A DNA stretch of 64,000 nt from positions 248,001 to 312,000 of the forward strand of contig NZ_CP014159.1 of assembly GCF_001543105.1 (NCBI RefSeq). Reading direction: 5' to 3'. A program made the translations under genes and the position numbers. Source of the DNA: Aerococcus christensenii (lineage in GTDB: Bacteria > Bacillota > Bacilli > Lactobacillales > Aerococcaceae). The number at the start of each line of letters is the position of its first letter. Position 1 is the first letter of the stretch. The notes under the pieces are model-generated. The model had not been told where the DNA came from and ran no database searches. It saw nothing but the letters and a program-made list of their open reading frames with translations. Positions 8,625-17,331 of this stretch are shown one piece after another.

Positions 8625-11186
8625 TTATTCTCGTTTTCGTTTCTTTTGAGGGATCATAAACAGACAGCCAAAGCTAGCTAAAGAAATTCCTAAAGCTAGA
8701 GGTAAATCTTGAGCTCCTGTATGAGGCAATGTTTTTCTTTCCTCATGAAATGGACTGGATAGAGGAGCTCGACTTCCTTGGGTGGATTCCGTCGTACGAA
8801 CCTCTCTTTGCCTTTGTTGATCTTTCAAAGGTTCATTTTTCTTCTTCCTTGAAGGGACAAGTATTTCTGACCCTTTATCCGTTGGGTTTTCTTTCTTTTC
8901 TGCTTTATGACTTTCTTTTTCTATGGCCGACTGATTAGGCCTTTCTCGAGCTGATTGTATCTCCTTGCGATCAGCTACTAAAATCTCCTTATCCTTTCTT
9001 TCTCTTTGTTTTTCTAAAGGATTCACTTCTCCTGGAGAAAGGACCTGTTGAGTATTTAATTGGGCGCTTTCTTCCTGAACCTCTGGATTCGTTGGATGGG
9101 AGGCTACTAATGGAGAAGCAGTCGAAAGGGTTTCTGGTTCCTTTGCTTTTGGAAGATTGTCAGAAAGATTTACATTTTGATGTTCTGCTGGTAAAGTAGC
9201 CTTTTGACTAGAGCTCCCAATTCCTACTTCTACAATCAAAGCTTGTCCAAGTTCTTCTCGACGACTTAGTTCCTGTGACTTCAAGATTTGCTGGTGATCA
9301 TCCTTATAGACACGCGTAGTGATCTCTGTATAGGCATTCTTCCCTACCTGAAGCACGCGATGTTCCCCCACCGCAAGCGCTGTGGTTGCTTTGACAATGA
9401 CTGCATGATCTTTCTCATTAATTCGTGTCACTTGGTCTTCATACTTAGGTTCTAGTTTGACATAATAGCCTGGCATCACCTCAAAATACCCTTCGTGCGA
9501 CTGATAAGGAGGTGCAAACAAAACAAAACCATTGGTCGAATTATCCGGTTTATCGTGAGGGCTATTATCTGGTTTATGTTCTGGGGCTTTCTTTTTACGT
9601 CCTCGTTTAATAATTTCTTCTTGCCCTTCAAACTCTCCTTTTGAATAGACTTCTTCCTTTAAAACTTCTCCTGTAGAATCCACAACCTTTCTTAGCATTT
9701 GATAAGAAACGCTCGGTTTAAACGCTTGAAGGATTCGTTCCTCCCCTTCATCTAGATCATCCGAGTAAATGATTTTAGGATGATTAGGATGAGGATTAGA
9801 ATAAGGTCTTGTTTGATACATTTCATCCACTACTTTTAAGGCAGGCAGGACCTCTACATTAAAAGTTTTGGGCACACCATTTTCATCGCAAATAATCTGA
9901 GCTTTTCCTTCTTTTTTAGGTGTAATTAAGCCGCCTTCATCAACCGTTAGAATATTAGGATCGCTTGAATAAAATTTCCCTTTGTAATTTTTAACAGCTA
10001 AGTAGTCACACTCAATTCTTAATTGATGGGGTGTCCCCACATATAATTTCTCTACTTGCAAAATTGTTATTGGTGGCTTTTTTGAAAAAGACACAGGAAC
10101 CACAAACTCCCCTTGATAATTGCTTGAGCTGGTATCTGTGGCTTTCTGTTGAGAAGCTAAAATGAATTTATAACGCGAATGCATATCCGATACTGCTGCA
10201 TATGCATAACTATGGTAAACAGGATTAAGTGCTGTATAAATGAGAGATCTTTGCTTATTTTCATCAGAAGAATCATTGTGACTATACTCATCTATGCCAT
10301 AATTTTGAATAAGTTGTTGAAGTTCTTCTCCATAATTACCTAACCAATTAAAGTTATCACGATATAAATATACTCTCGCATCTGCTTGTGTTCCTGCTGC
10401 TGTGGCGGAACTGGTATAAGCTCTAGGAGAATTATAATCATTTGAGTACTCCGCCATATTTTGAATGGCTAAATTTTCGAGATCACGATTCCATTCAGCA
10501 GCCTTCATATAGGCTTCTTTACTATGGATGCCCTGGCCCGCTAAAGCTTCTTTGAGCTGTTTACCATTAATCCAAACTCCTTCTATTTTTTGTCCTGTTT
10601 TTGGGTCATAAATAGAAGGAAGGATATCCAGCTTTCCTTCATCAATATCCCAGACTTGCCCCCTTAAGGTCCGAATATCTTGAATAAGTTGTCCAGGAAT
10701 TTTTCGTTGATCCAAAGTAATTGATTTTTCAACAATGTAGCCATCCTTTAGTGGCACCTTGGTATCTAAAGTTTTTAAACGATCCCTATATGATTTTTGA
10801 TCATTGATAATTTTCGTTTCATGGGTGACATCTTGAGAATAAACTTTAGTCTCTCTTCGATCTTTTTTAGTGTCTTTCATCACAGGGCGTTCAGAGAAAT
10901 AATTATATCTTTCTGTATTGATAACCATTTCTTTAGGCGCTTTTGGCTTCTCTTGAGTATAACGCTCATCAATCTTTTCCTTACCGATCTTCTGAATAAT
11001 TTCTTCCTGACGTTTCTTTTCTTCTTCAGCACGTCTTTTTTCAGCTTCTTCATATCTTTTTTCTCGTTCTTTGTTTAGATCCCAGTGAGATAGATTCTCC
11101 TCTTCTTGAGCTAAGACAGGCGTTTGAGCCGCTAATAGGCTAAGCATCACCCCTGCTGCCATCAAGGGCATGTATTTCTTCTTCAT
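8625..11186 (-). CDS. LPXTG-anchored surface protein with CAP-like and G5-like domains
   Basis: An 853-residue wall-anchored protein. An N-terminal signal peptide (about 1-26, ending PVLA-Q) is followed by a long charged coiled stretch (30-130). A CAP/SCP-like region (about 205-350) includes AAEWNRDLENLAIQNMAE and NPVYHSYAYAAVSD. Then come a bacterial Ig-like module (about 375-450), a G5-like domain (about 455-535) and a second G5-like domain (about 580-675). The C-terminal part is a repetitive Glu/Lys/Ser-rich stalk. It ends in LPHTG, a hydrophobic stretch and KKRKRE, the sortase sorting signal. The CAP and G5 calls rest on pattern resemblance. Adhesion or cell-wall binding is inferred. It has AAAGGAG at the start and a T16 tract in the promoter region. 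Confidence 0.82.
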   Translation of the reverse strand: MKKKYMPLMAAGVMLSLLAAQTPVLAQEEENLSHWDLNKEREKRYEEAEKRRAEEEKKRQEEIIQKIGKEKIDERYTQEKPKAPKEMVINTERYNYFSERPVMKDTKKDRRETKVYSQDVTHETKIINDQKSYRDRLKTLDTKVPLKDGYIVEKSITLDQRKIPGQLIQDIRTLRGQVWDIDEGKLDILPSIYDPKTGQKIEGVWINGKQLKEALAGQGIHSKEAYMKAAEWNRDLENLAIQNMAEYSNDYNSPRAYTSSATAAGTQADARVYLYRDNFNWLGNYGEELQQLIQNYGIDEYSHNDSSDENKQRSLIYTALNPVYHSYAYAAVSDMHSRYKFILASQQKATDTSSSNYQGEFVVPVSFSKKPPITILQVEKLYVGTPHQLRIECDYLAVKNYKGKFYSSDPNILTVDEGGLITPKKEGKAQIICDENGVPKTFNVEVLPALKVVDEMYQTRPYSNPHPNHPKIIYSDDLDEGEERILQAFKPSVSYQMLRKVVDSTGEVLKEEVYSKGEFEGQEEIIKRGRKKKAPEHKPDNSPHDKPDNSTNGFVLFAPPYQSHEGYFEVMPGYYVKLEPKYEDQVTRINEKDHAVIVKATTALAVGEHRVLQVGKNAYTEITTRVYKDDHQQILKSQELSRREELGQALIVEVGIGSSSQKATLPAEHQNVNLSDNLPKAKEPETLSTASPLVASHPTNPEVQEESAQLNTQQVLSPGEVNPLEKQRERKDKEILVADRKEIQSARERPNQSAIEKESHKAEKKENPTDKGSEILVPSRKKKNEPLKDQQRQREVRTTESTQGSRAPLSSPFHEERKTLPHTGAQDLPLALGISLASFGCLFMIPQKKRKRE

Positions 11187-11225
11187 GATCGGAACTCCTT
11201 TGCCTTTTTTTCATAGTCTATCATG

Positions 11226-11241
11226 AAAAAAAAAAAAAAAA
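11226..11241. repeat. Homopolymer of 16 A (T16 on the coding strand) upstream of the surface-protein gene
   Basis: Sixteen consecutive A residues lie 40 nt upstream of the surface-protein ATG, where the spacer or upstream part of its promoter would be. Such tracts slip readily during replication. A -10-like segment (TAGACT or TATGAA) follows on the minus strand, but no good -35 box is visible. Confidence 0.95.
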
Positions 11242-11269
11242 GCCTACTTTACATTTTTAACTGAAAACA

Positions 11270-11305
11270 ACAAAACCAGGAAAAGTCTTACAACCTTTCC
11301 TGGTT
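11270..11305 (-). terminator. guaB terminator
   Basis: A 12-bp stem on the minus strand (11294-11305 with 11274-11285) with loop TTGTAAGA is followed by a T-rich stretch, 14 nt beyond the guaB stop. It is a near copy of the terminator at 8578-8613. Confidence 0.85.
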
Positions 11306-11318
11306 AGATGAGCGTTTG

Positions 11319-12809
<1,491 letters not shown>

Positions 12810-12867
12810 TCACTCCTTTTTCTTTTATTCATGTTTTCTAAGAAAGCATCTTCTTATATTGCTCCAT

Positions 12868-12896
12868 AGTATACCAAAATATATCCAATAAAGCAA
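12868..12896 (-). promoter_or_regulatory. Sigma-A-type promoter of guaB
   Basis: On the minus strand a TTGCTT -35 box (12891-12896), a 17-nt spacer and a TATACT -10 box (12868-12873) lie about 68 nt upstream of the guaB start. Confidence 0.7.
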
Positions 12897-12920
12897 ACTT
12901 TATTTAAACGAAATTATCTT

Positions 12921-12974
12921 ATTGTTCGTTATATATCTTACTTTATGAATATATTTATGTAAATAGTTCGTGAT
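12921..12974 (-). promoter_or_regulatory. Candidate PurR boxes upstream of guaB
   Basis: ATAACGAACAAT (minus strand, 12921-12932) fits the Gram-positive PurR-box pattern AWWWCGAACWWT exactly. A second copy, ATCACGAACTAT (12963-12974), fits with one mismatch. The first lies about 25 nt upstream of the guaB -35 box, a position suited to activation. Binding is inferred only. Confidence 0.4.
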
Positions 12975-13037
12975 TTACTATAATTTGTTCTATAGGCTTC
13001 AATTTCTCTTGTTTTCCTTCAACGCCTACAGAAATCC

Positions 13038-13802
13038 TTAGAGAATACCTTTTTCTAGAGAGACTTTATTGACGACTTCTTCATCTGTCACGGCGGCTAA
13101 TGCTTCTAAAATCTCCTCATAATCAGCTGTCCTATTAGACGTTTGACAGACCTTGATCGCACCTTCTAAAGCAGACAAGCCGTCCAAGCAGGCAATAATT
13201 TCTCCCGTTACAGCAAGATAGGCTGCAATCAATCCCGTGCCCATCGCTTCTCTTTCTTCTAAGGTAATATCTGTGGTCGATAGCTTCCAATAATAGCGAT
13301 CGATCACGACATACGCTACCTTTCCTGTCATAACTACTGTAGTATGGTAGTTTTGACTAAGCTTCGACAACTCTGCCAAAATCTCGGCTTCTTCTTCCAT
13401 AATTGGGGGAGTGGCCATTAAACTGCAAATTTCTGAAGGGGTTCCCTTCAAAACAGTGACTGCCTGCTGGCTAAGCCAATGTTCAGCTAACTTTCGACTT
13501 TGTTCACAGCTATCCAGACCTGCGCCATCAAGAATAACTGGTATTTTTTGATTCACCGCTCTTCTTAGAGCTTGATCCATCATTTCAGTGCCTTCCGAAA
13601 GATTATTCCCGATACCTAAACACAAAGCACAGCTCTTCGAAGAAAGGTCATCCTTCTGACTCTCCACCACTTGAGCTCCCGTTGTTCGTATCGCTGCAAC
13701 AGCCTTTACTCTTTCTGAAGTGGGCATTCTCACCTCAACAAGAGGCCCTTCTTTTCTGACCTGTCGACGCACTGCCTTCATTTTCGTGACCCTATTAACC
13801 AT
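13038..13802 (-). CDS. Diverged hydroxyethylthiazole kinase (ThiM)-like protein
   Basis: A 254-residue protein that aligns in order with ThiM: KMKAVRR, a central IGNNLSEG..ALRRAVNQKIPVILDGAG segment, TVLKGTPSEICSL, VVMTGKVAYVV and a late MGTGLIAAYLAVTGE. ThiM phosphorylates the thiazole moiety for thiamine salvage. Two landmarks are altered: the N-terminal HxITN thiazole-binding motif is not recognisable, and the GTGC active-site loop reads GTGL. I chose the ATG at 13802 (GAAAGGAAG six nt upstream) over the TTG at 13823. No other thiamine genes are near. It may be a decaying or repurposed paralogue, so no catalytic function is asserted. Confidence 0.6.
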   Translation of the reverse strand: MVNRVTKMKAVRRQVRKEGPLVEVRMPTSERVKAVAAIRTTGAQVVESQKDDLSSKSCALCLGIGNNLSEGTEMMDQALRRAVNQKIPVILDGAGLDSCEQSRKLAEHWLSQQAVTVLKGTPSEICSLMATPPIMEEEAEILAELSKLSQNYHTTVVMTGKVAYVVIDRYYWKLSTTDITLEEREAMGTGLIAAYLAVTGEIIACLDGLSALEGAIKVCQTSNRTADYEEILEALAAVTDEEVVNKVSLEKGIL

Positions 13803-13913
13803 CAGCAACTTCCTTTCTAGCAACTTGCTATTTTGGATTCATTATAACACGTCTCCCTCTGCTTTTATGAGAGAATGCCCATTCCTTCCTCTTCTTCAGT
13901 ATTCTTCTTATCA

Positions 13914-13943
13914 TCAAAAAAACTCCTACCAAAAGCAGGAGTT
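13914..13943 (-). terminator. Terminator of the tryptophan-type ABC operon
   Basis: On the minus strand a 9-bp stem (13935-13943 with 13921-13929) with loop TTTTG is followed by T7. It lies 12 nt after the ATPase stop, so it separates the ABC operon from the ThiM-like gene. Confidence 0.85.
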
Positions 13944-13955
13944 GAAATGAAAATC

Positions 13956-14720
13956 TTATAAACTTTCTAGAATATGATAGAGATCTTCCTTAGTGAGTTT
14001 ACTTTTTTCTTCTTGATTATAATCTTGAACAATTTGCCCATGATCTAATACTAAAAGGCGGTTACCATAAGTCAAGGCATCTTGAAGATTATGGGTAATC
14101 ATTAAAGCAGTAAGTTGATTGTCTTTGACTTGTTGGTTAGTAATTTCTAAGATTCGACGAGAAGTTTTCGGATCGAGAGCGGCAGTATGTTCATCTAATA
14201 AAAGGAGTTTTGGCTTGACGAGGGTTGCCATTAGGAGGGCGATGGATTGCCGTTGTCCCCCAGATAATTTCTCCATTTCTACATTTAAGCGATCTTCTAG
14301 TCCTAAACCAATCGAAGAGAGTGCCTGACGATACTGCTCAATCCGTTGGTCATTCAAAGCAAAAGCTAGTCCTCGTTTTTGCCCACGTCTCGCGGCTAGA
14401 GAAAGATTCTCAGCGACTGTCATCCGCGGGGCTGTTCCCATCTTAGGATCTTGAAAGACTCGGGAAATAACACTCGCCCGTTTTTCTTCAGAATCTTTGG
14501 TAATGTCCTTTCCCTCCAAGAGAAATTTGCCTTCATCTACGAAAAAACTCCCCGCAATCGCATTTAAAAAGGTCGATTTTCCTGCACCGTTCCCCCCAAC
14601 AATCGTAATAAAATCTCCCTGATTGATCGTAAGGCTCAGGCCTTTTAAAGCATGGAAAGCATCTAGCGTCCCTAGATTAAAAGTTTTGTGAATATGTTGA
14701 ATATCTAAAACAATCGACAT
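13956..14720 (-). CDS. ABC transporter ATP-binding protein (TrpZ-like, tryptophan importer)
   Basis: The 254-residue ATPase powers the importer encoded with the two genes upstream. Visible motifs are Walker A GGNGAGKST (about 42-50), signature LSGGQRQS (about 152-159), Walker B LLLLDEHTAALDP and the H-loop ITHN. AAGAAGGAGG precedes the ATG. It is the last gene of a three-gene operon (binding protein, permease, ATPase) resembling the TrpXYZ set of streptococci and lactobacilli. Tryptophan as substrate is inferred from family and from the Trp codon in the leader peptide. Confidence 0.85.
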   Translation of the reverse strand: MSIVLDIQHIHKTFNLGTLDAFHALKGLSLTINQGDFITIVGGNGAGKSTFLNAIAGSFFVDEGKFLLEGKDITKDSEEKRASVISRVFQDPKMGTAPRMTVAENLSLAARRGQKRGLAFALNDQRIEQYRQALSSIGLGLEDRLNVEMEKLSGGQRQSIALLMATLVKPKLLLLDEHTAALDPKTSRRILEITNQQVKDNQLTALMITHNLQDALTYGNRLLVLDHGQIVQDYNQEEKSKLTKEDLYHILESL

Positions 14721-14722
14721 CC

Positions 14723-15613
14723 TTAATCCTCCTTCTTAACGTGGATTTTATTAAGATTTAAATGATAACGTAACGTTGGAATGGACAAACAGAAACCTAC
14801 AATAATTGCAGAGAAGAGTTTGAAGTCATTGGCTTCGAACTTTAAGAGGAGGACTCCACTTAATAGCAAGCGATAAACCACAGACCCCAATAAAATGGTG
14901 ACTAACCGCATAGGGAGACTCACATTCCTCAAAAGAACTTCTCCAATAATAATGGAAGCTAACCCAATAACAACAGTCCCTATCCCCATCGAGATATCCG
15001 CATAACCATAACTATTAGCCACCAAAACTCCTGAACAGGCAATAATGCCATTAGCCAACATGTAGCCCAGCATTTCCATTCCTTGAGCATCAATCCCTAA
15101 AGATTTTGCCATTTGACGATTGTCTCCAGTGGCAATGAGGGCTTGTCCCATTTCTGTTTTGAAGAAGGCACTCATCAAGGCAATTAAAATCAGCGTTACG
15201 ACAAGTCCGATCATTAAGGTATCCACATTCCGTGGCAAATGGAGAGCAGCGAGTAACGTTTTAAAGGTCTTCTGACCACTTAAACTCAAGTTAGCAGCCC
15301 CCATCATCTTTAAATTGATCGAGTACAAACCGGTCATGGTAATAATTCCTGAAAGTAAGGGATTTAATTTTAAGCGGGTGGTTAATAAGCCAGTAATTGC
15401 GCCAGCAGCCATCCCTGCTAAGAAGGCAATCCCTAAAGCTACCACCGGATGGAAGCCAAAGCACATGGCTTGACCTCCCATTCCTGCTCCTAAAGTAAAG
15501 CTTCCTTCTGTTGTCATATCTGGTGCTTTTAAAATTCGAAAACTAATAAATATCCCTAATCCCATGACAGCCCAAACACTGCCCTCGGCTAAAGCGTTAA
15601 TAAAGACTTCCAT
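14723..15613 (-). CDS. ABC transporter permease (TrpY-like)
   Basis: A 296-residue integral membrane protein with about eight hydrophobic segments, of the branched-chain/sugar permease-like group that pairs with PF04392 binding proteins. The N-terminus has GSVWAVMGLGIFISFRIL and PDMTTEGSFTLGA, and a cytoplasmic loop has ATGDNRQMAKSLGID, a likely ATPase-coupling loop. Only 3 nt separate it from the binding-protein gene and 2 nt from the ATPase gene, so the three are cotranscribed and probably translationally coupled. Its ribosome site (AAGGTT) is weak, which fits coupling. Confidence 0.85.
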   Translation of the reverse strand: MEVFINALAEGSVWAVMGLGIFISFRILKAPDMTTEGSFTLGAGMGGQAMCFGFHPVVALGIAFLAGMAAGAITGLLTTRLKLNPLLSGIITMTGLYSINLKMMGAANLSLSGQKTFKTLLAALHLPRNVDTLMIGLVVTLILIALMSAFFKTEMGQALIATGDNRQMAKSLGIDAQGMEMLGYMLANGIIACSGVLVANSYGYADISMGIGTVVIGLASIIIGEVLLRNVSLPMRLVTILLGSVVYRLLLSGVLLLKFEANDFKLFSAIIVGFCLSIPTLRYHLNLNKIHVKKED

Positions 15614-15616
15614 TTT

Positions 15617-16660
15617 TTAACCTTCCTTTCCCATGTCTTTGGCTTTTTTGACTAATTCTTCTGGTAGTTGAATGCCTAAAAGTTTGGCTTCTTTGCTATT
15701 GATATAAGGGGCCGTTTCCTTGGTGAAGACAACCGGATATTCTCTAGCATCCTTACCTTCAATTAGATCTGCTAACACATTGGCAGTATCTACTCCAAAT
15801 TGATATTGCGTAATCCCTACAGTTGCTACACCACCCGCTTTAACCATGGCATCTGCAACTGGGAACACTGGAATTTTATGACTGTTGGTAACAGAAATTA
15901 AAGTATTCATGGAAGAAGCAATGGTGTTATCGTTAGGTACAAACAGAGCTTCCACTTCTTTACTTAATTGTTCAGCCACCTGACCGAGATCATTCGTTGA
16001 AGTGATGGTTTTTTCTACCACTTTTATTCCCATAGATTCAGCTATTTTTTTGGCATCTTGAACGGTCTTAAAAGCATTAGTTTCTGAACTATTATAAATA
16101 ATACCTAAAGTTTTCAATTCTGGCATCACTTGATGAATAATATCGAATTGTTTTTCTATTGGGCAATCTCCACTTACCCCTGTTACATTCTTACCTGGTT
16201 TTTCTAAGCTATCCACAAGTCCTGCTGCAATAGGATCAGAAATAGCGGACATCACCACAGGAAGTTGATCATTGGCAACATTCTTTAAAGCTTGAGCAGC
16301 AGGAGTTGCAATTCCTACCAAGTAGTCATCTTTGTTCGCCATCATTTTTTCAGATAACATTTTTAAATTGCTTTGATCTCCTTGGCCATTTGCGAAATCA
16401 ATTGTTAGATTTTGACCATCTACATAACCTCTTTGAGCCATCTGATCATAAAAACCTTGACGAATTTCATTCAATGAAGGATGATCCATAAATTGTAAGA
16501 GACCTACTTTAATTTTTTTATCTACTTTTTTCACATTGGTCGCATTGGCTACGGCTTGACGATTGCCCGTGTCCCTATTTTTTATAAGACTTGGCATAGC
16601 TAGGAATAAAATAGCGAGCATAAAGATTAATAAACTTCCGAATAATGTTGTTTTTTTCAT
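15617..16660 (-). CDS. ABC transporter substrate-binding protein (TrpX-like, PF04392 type)
   Basis: The 347-residue binding protein begins with a membrane segment (about 5-25) and lacks a lipobox cysteine, so it is probably held by an uncleaved anchor or released. The mature part has the two-lobe pattern of PF04392 proteins: KVGLLQFMDHPSLNEIRQGF, GIATPAAQALKN, VMSAISDPIAAGLV, NVTGVSG and VFPVADAMVKAGGVATVG. AAAGGAG precedes the ATG. It is the first gene after the attenuator leader. Family members of this arrangement are predicted tryptophan importers. Confidence 0.85.
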   Translation of the reverse strand: MKKTTLFGSLLIFMLAILFLAMPSLIKNRDTGNRQAVANATNVKKVDKKIKVGLLQFMDHPSLNEIRQGFYDQMAQRGYVDGQNLTIDFANGQGDQSNLKMLSEKMMANKDDYLVGIATPAAQALKNVANDQLPVVMSAISDPIAAGLVDSLEKPGKNVTGVSGDCPIEKQFDIIHQVMPELKTLGIIYNSSETNAFKTVQDAKKIAESMGIKVVEKTITSTNDLGQVAEQLSKEVEALFVPNDNTIASSMNTLISVTNSHKIPVFPVADAMVKAGGVATVGITQYQFGVDTANVLADLIEGKDAREYPVVFTKETAPYINSKEAKLLGIQLPEELVKKAKDMGKEG

Positions 16661-16713
16661 AATGAAACTCCTTTATTAATAAAAAAACCTCCAACTAAGA
16701 AGCTGCAGGATAC

Positions 16714-16748
16714 AAAAAATCCCGCACAGACTATAGGCGTCTATGCGG
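16714..16748 (-). terminator. Attenuator terminator (segments 3:4) in the trp-type leader
   Basis: On the minus strand a 10-bp stem pairs 16739-16748 (CCGCATAGAC) with 16722-16731 (GTCTGTGCGG). The loop is 7 nt and a T6 run follows. It lies between the leader peptide and the first transporter gene, so it must be read through for the transporter to be expressed. Confidence 0.9.
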
Positions 16749-16848
16749 AAAGTAATGTTAAGGTTAATCACCGCATAGATACAGCTTCATCTGAAAACTG
16801 AAGTTGCATCTACACTGATCACAGAATAAACACAACTACTCCATACGG
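16714..16848 (-). ncRNA. Tryptophan-type transcription attenuator
   Basis: Four segments can be seen in the minus-strand RNA. Segment 1, CCGUAUGG (16841-16848), overlaps the last leader codons. Segment 2, CUAUGCGG (16771-16778), can pair with segment 1 over 8 bp, two of them G-U. Segment 2 can instead pair with segment 3, CCGCAUAG (16741-16748), which otherwise forms the terminator with segment 4. A separate hairpin (16799-16810 with 16778-16789, 11 of 12 pairs) sits inside the 1:2 helix. A ribosome stalled on the Trp codon would cover segment 1 and free segment 2 for antitermination. Pairing is seen; the regulation is inferred. Confidence 0.75.
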
Positions 16849-16895
16849 AATTGCCAGTATAAAGTATTTAGATGGTTTACAGTAACTTGTGACAT
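16836..16895 (-). CDS. 19-residue leader peptide with a single Trp codon
   Basis: GAGAGGAG is placed 8 nt before an ATG that opens MSQVTVNHLNTLYWQFRME followed by TAG. The lone TGG is codon 14 (16854-16856), six nt upstream of the pairing segment 1. Nothing else in the peptide looks functional, so it is likely a sensor whose translation controls the terminator downstream. It is too short for ordinary gene finders. Confidence 0.75.
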   Translation of the reverse strand: MSQVTVNHLNTLYWQFRME

Positions 16896-16931
16896 GTGAT
16901 TAACTCCTCTCTTATAATCTTGTTGTTTAAT

Positions 16932-16960
16932 ACTATAACACCTTGTTCATAATTTGACAA
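16932..16960 (-). promoter_or_regulatory. Sigma-A promoter of the leader-transporter operon
   Basis: On the minus strand TTGTCA (16955-16960), a 17-nt spacer and TATAGT (16932-16937) lie just upstream of the leader peptide. The predicted 5' end is about 30 nt before the leader ATG. Confidence 0.8.
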
Positions 16961-17013
16961 GTCATTTTTAAATTTCTTTTTATGCTGTCCTCTTTTTTAG
17001 GCAATTACTCCGT

Positions 17014-17331
17014 TTAAAAAGCAGCCATCAAAATTACCAGTGTTAAAGTTCCTAATAAAATGGTCCAAATGATGTTCTTTGTCCAGTAAGCAGCTCCGAC
17101 ACTGACAAGAGCAGCTAAGAGTTTCCAATTCACCAAAGGATTCAAGCAAAAATGAGCTTGCCAATAAAAAATATCCAAACAAATCATCACGGCAAACACC
17201 GTAATAGGAATAAACCGCATAAAACGCTGAGCATCTGTAGATAAATTCACTTTCCTCATCACGAGCCCAGGGACAATACGCATCGCAATACATATGACCG
17301 CTGCTAGGGCTAATAAAGCATTAAAAGGCAT
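17014..17331 (-). CDS. azlD: AzlD-family branched-chain amino acid export subunit
   Basis: A 105-residue protein with about four hydrophobic segments, the small partner of AzlC in exporters of branched-chain amino acids or their analogues. Family features include ALAAVICIAMRIVPGLV and the RFMRFIPITVFAVMI segment. AAAAGGAGG precedes the ATG, which overlaps the azlC stop by one base (TAATG). No clear terminator is seen between it and the promoter of the next operon. Confidence 0.88.
   Translation of the reverse strand: MPFNALLALAAVICIAMRIVPGLVMRKVNLSTDAQRFMRFIPITVFAVMICLDIFYWQAHFCLNPLVNWKLLAALVSVGAAYWTKNIIWTILLGTLTLVILMAAF

Noticed and set aside
10797..11078. Plus-strand Phe/Ser-rich open frame opposite the charged region of the LPXTG protein
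   Set aside because: Composition is the complement of Lys/Glu-rich codons; no start signal.
16680..16920. T-box riboswitch before the TrpX-like gene
   Set aside because: No T-box sequence (AGGGTGGNACCGCG-like) or UGGN bulge and no specifier stem; a leader peptide with attenuator pairing explains the region.
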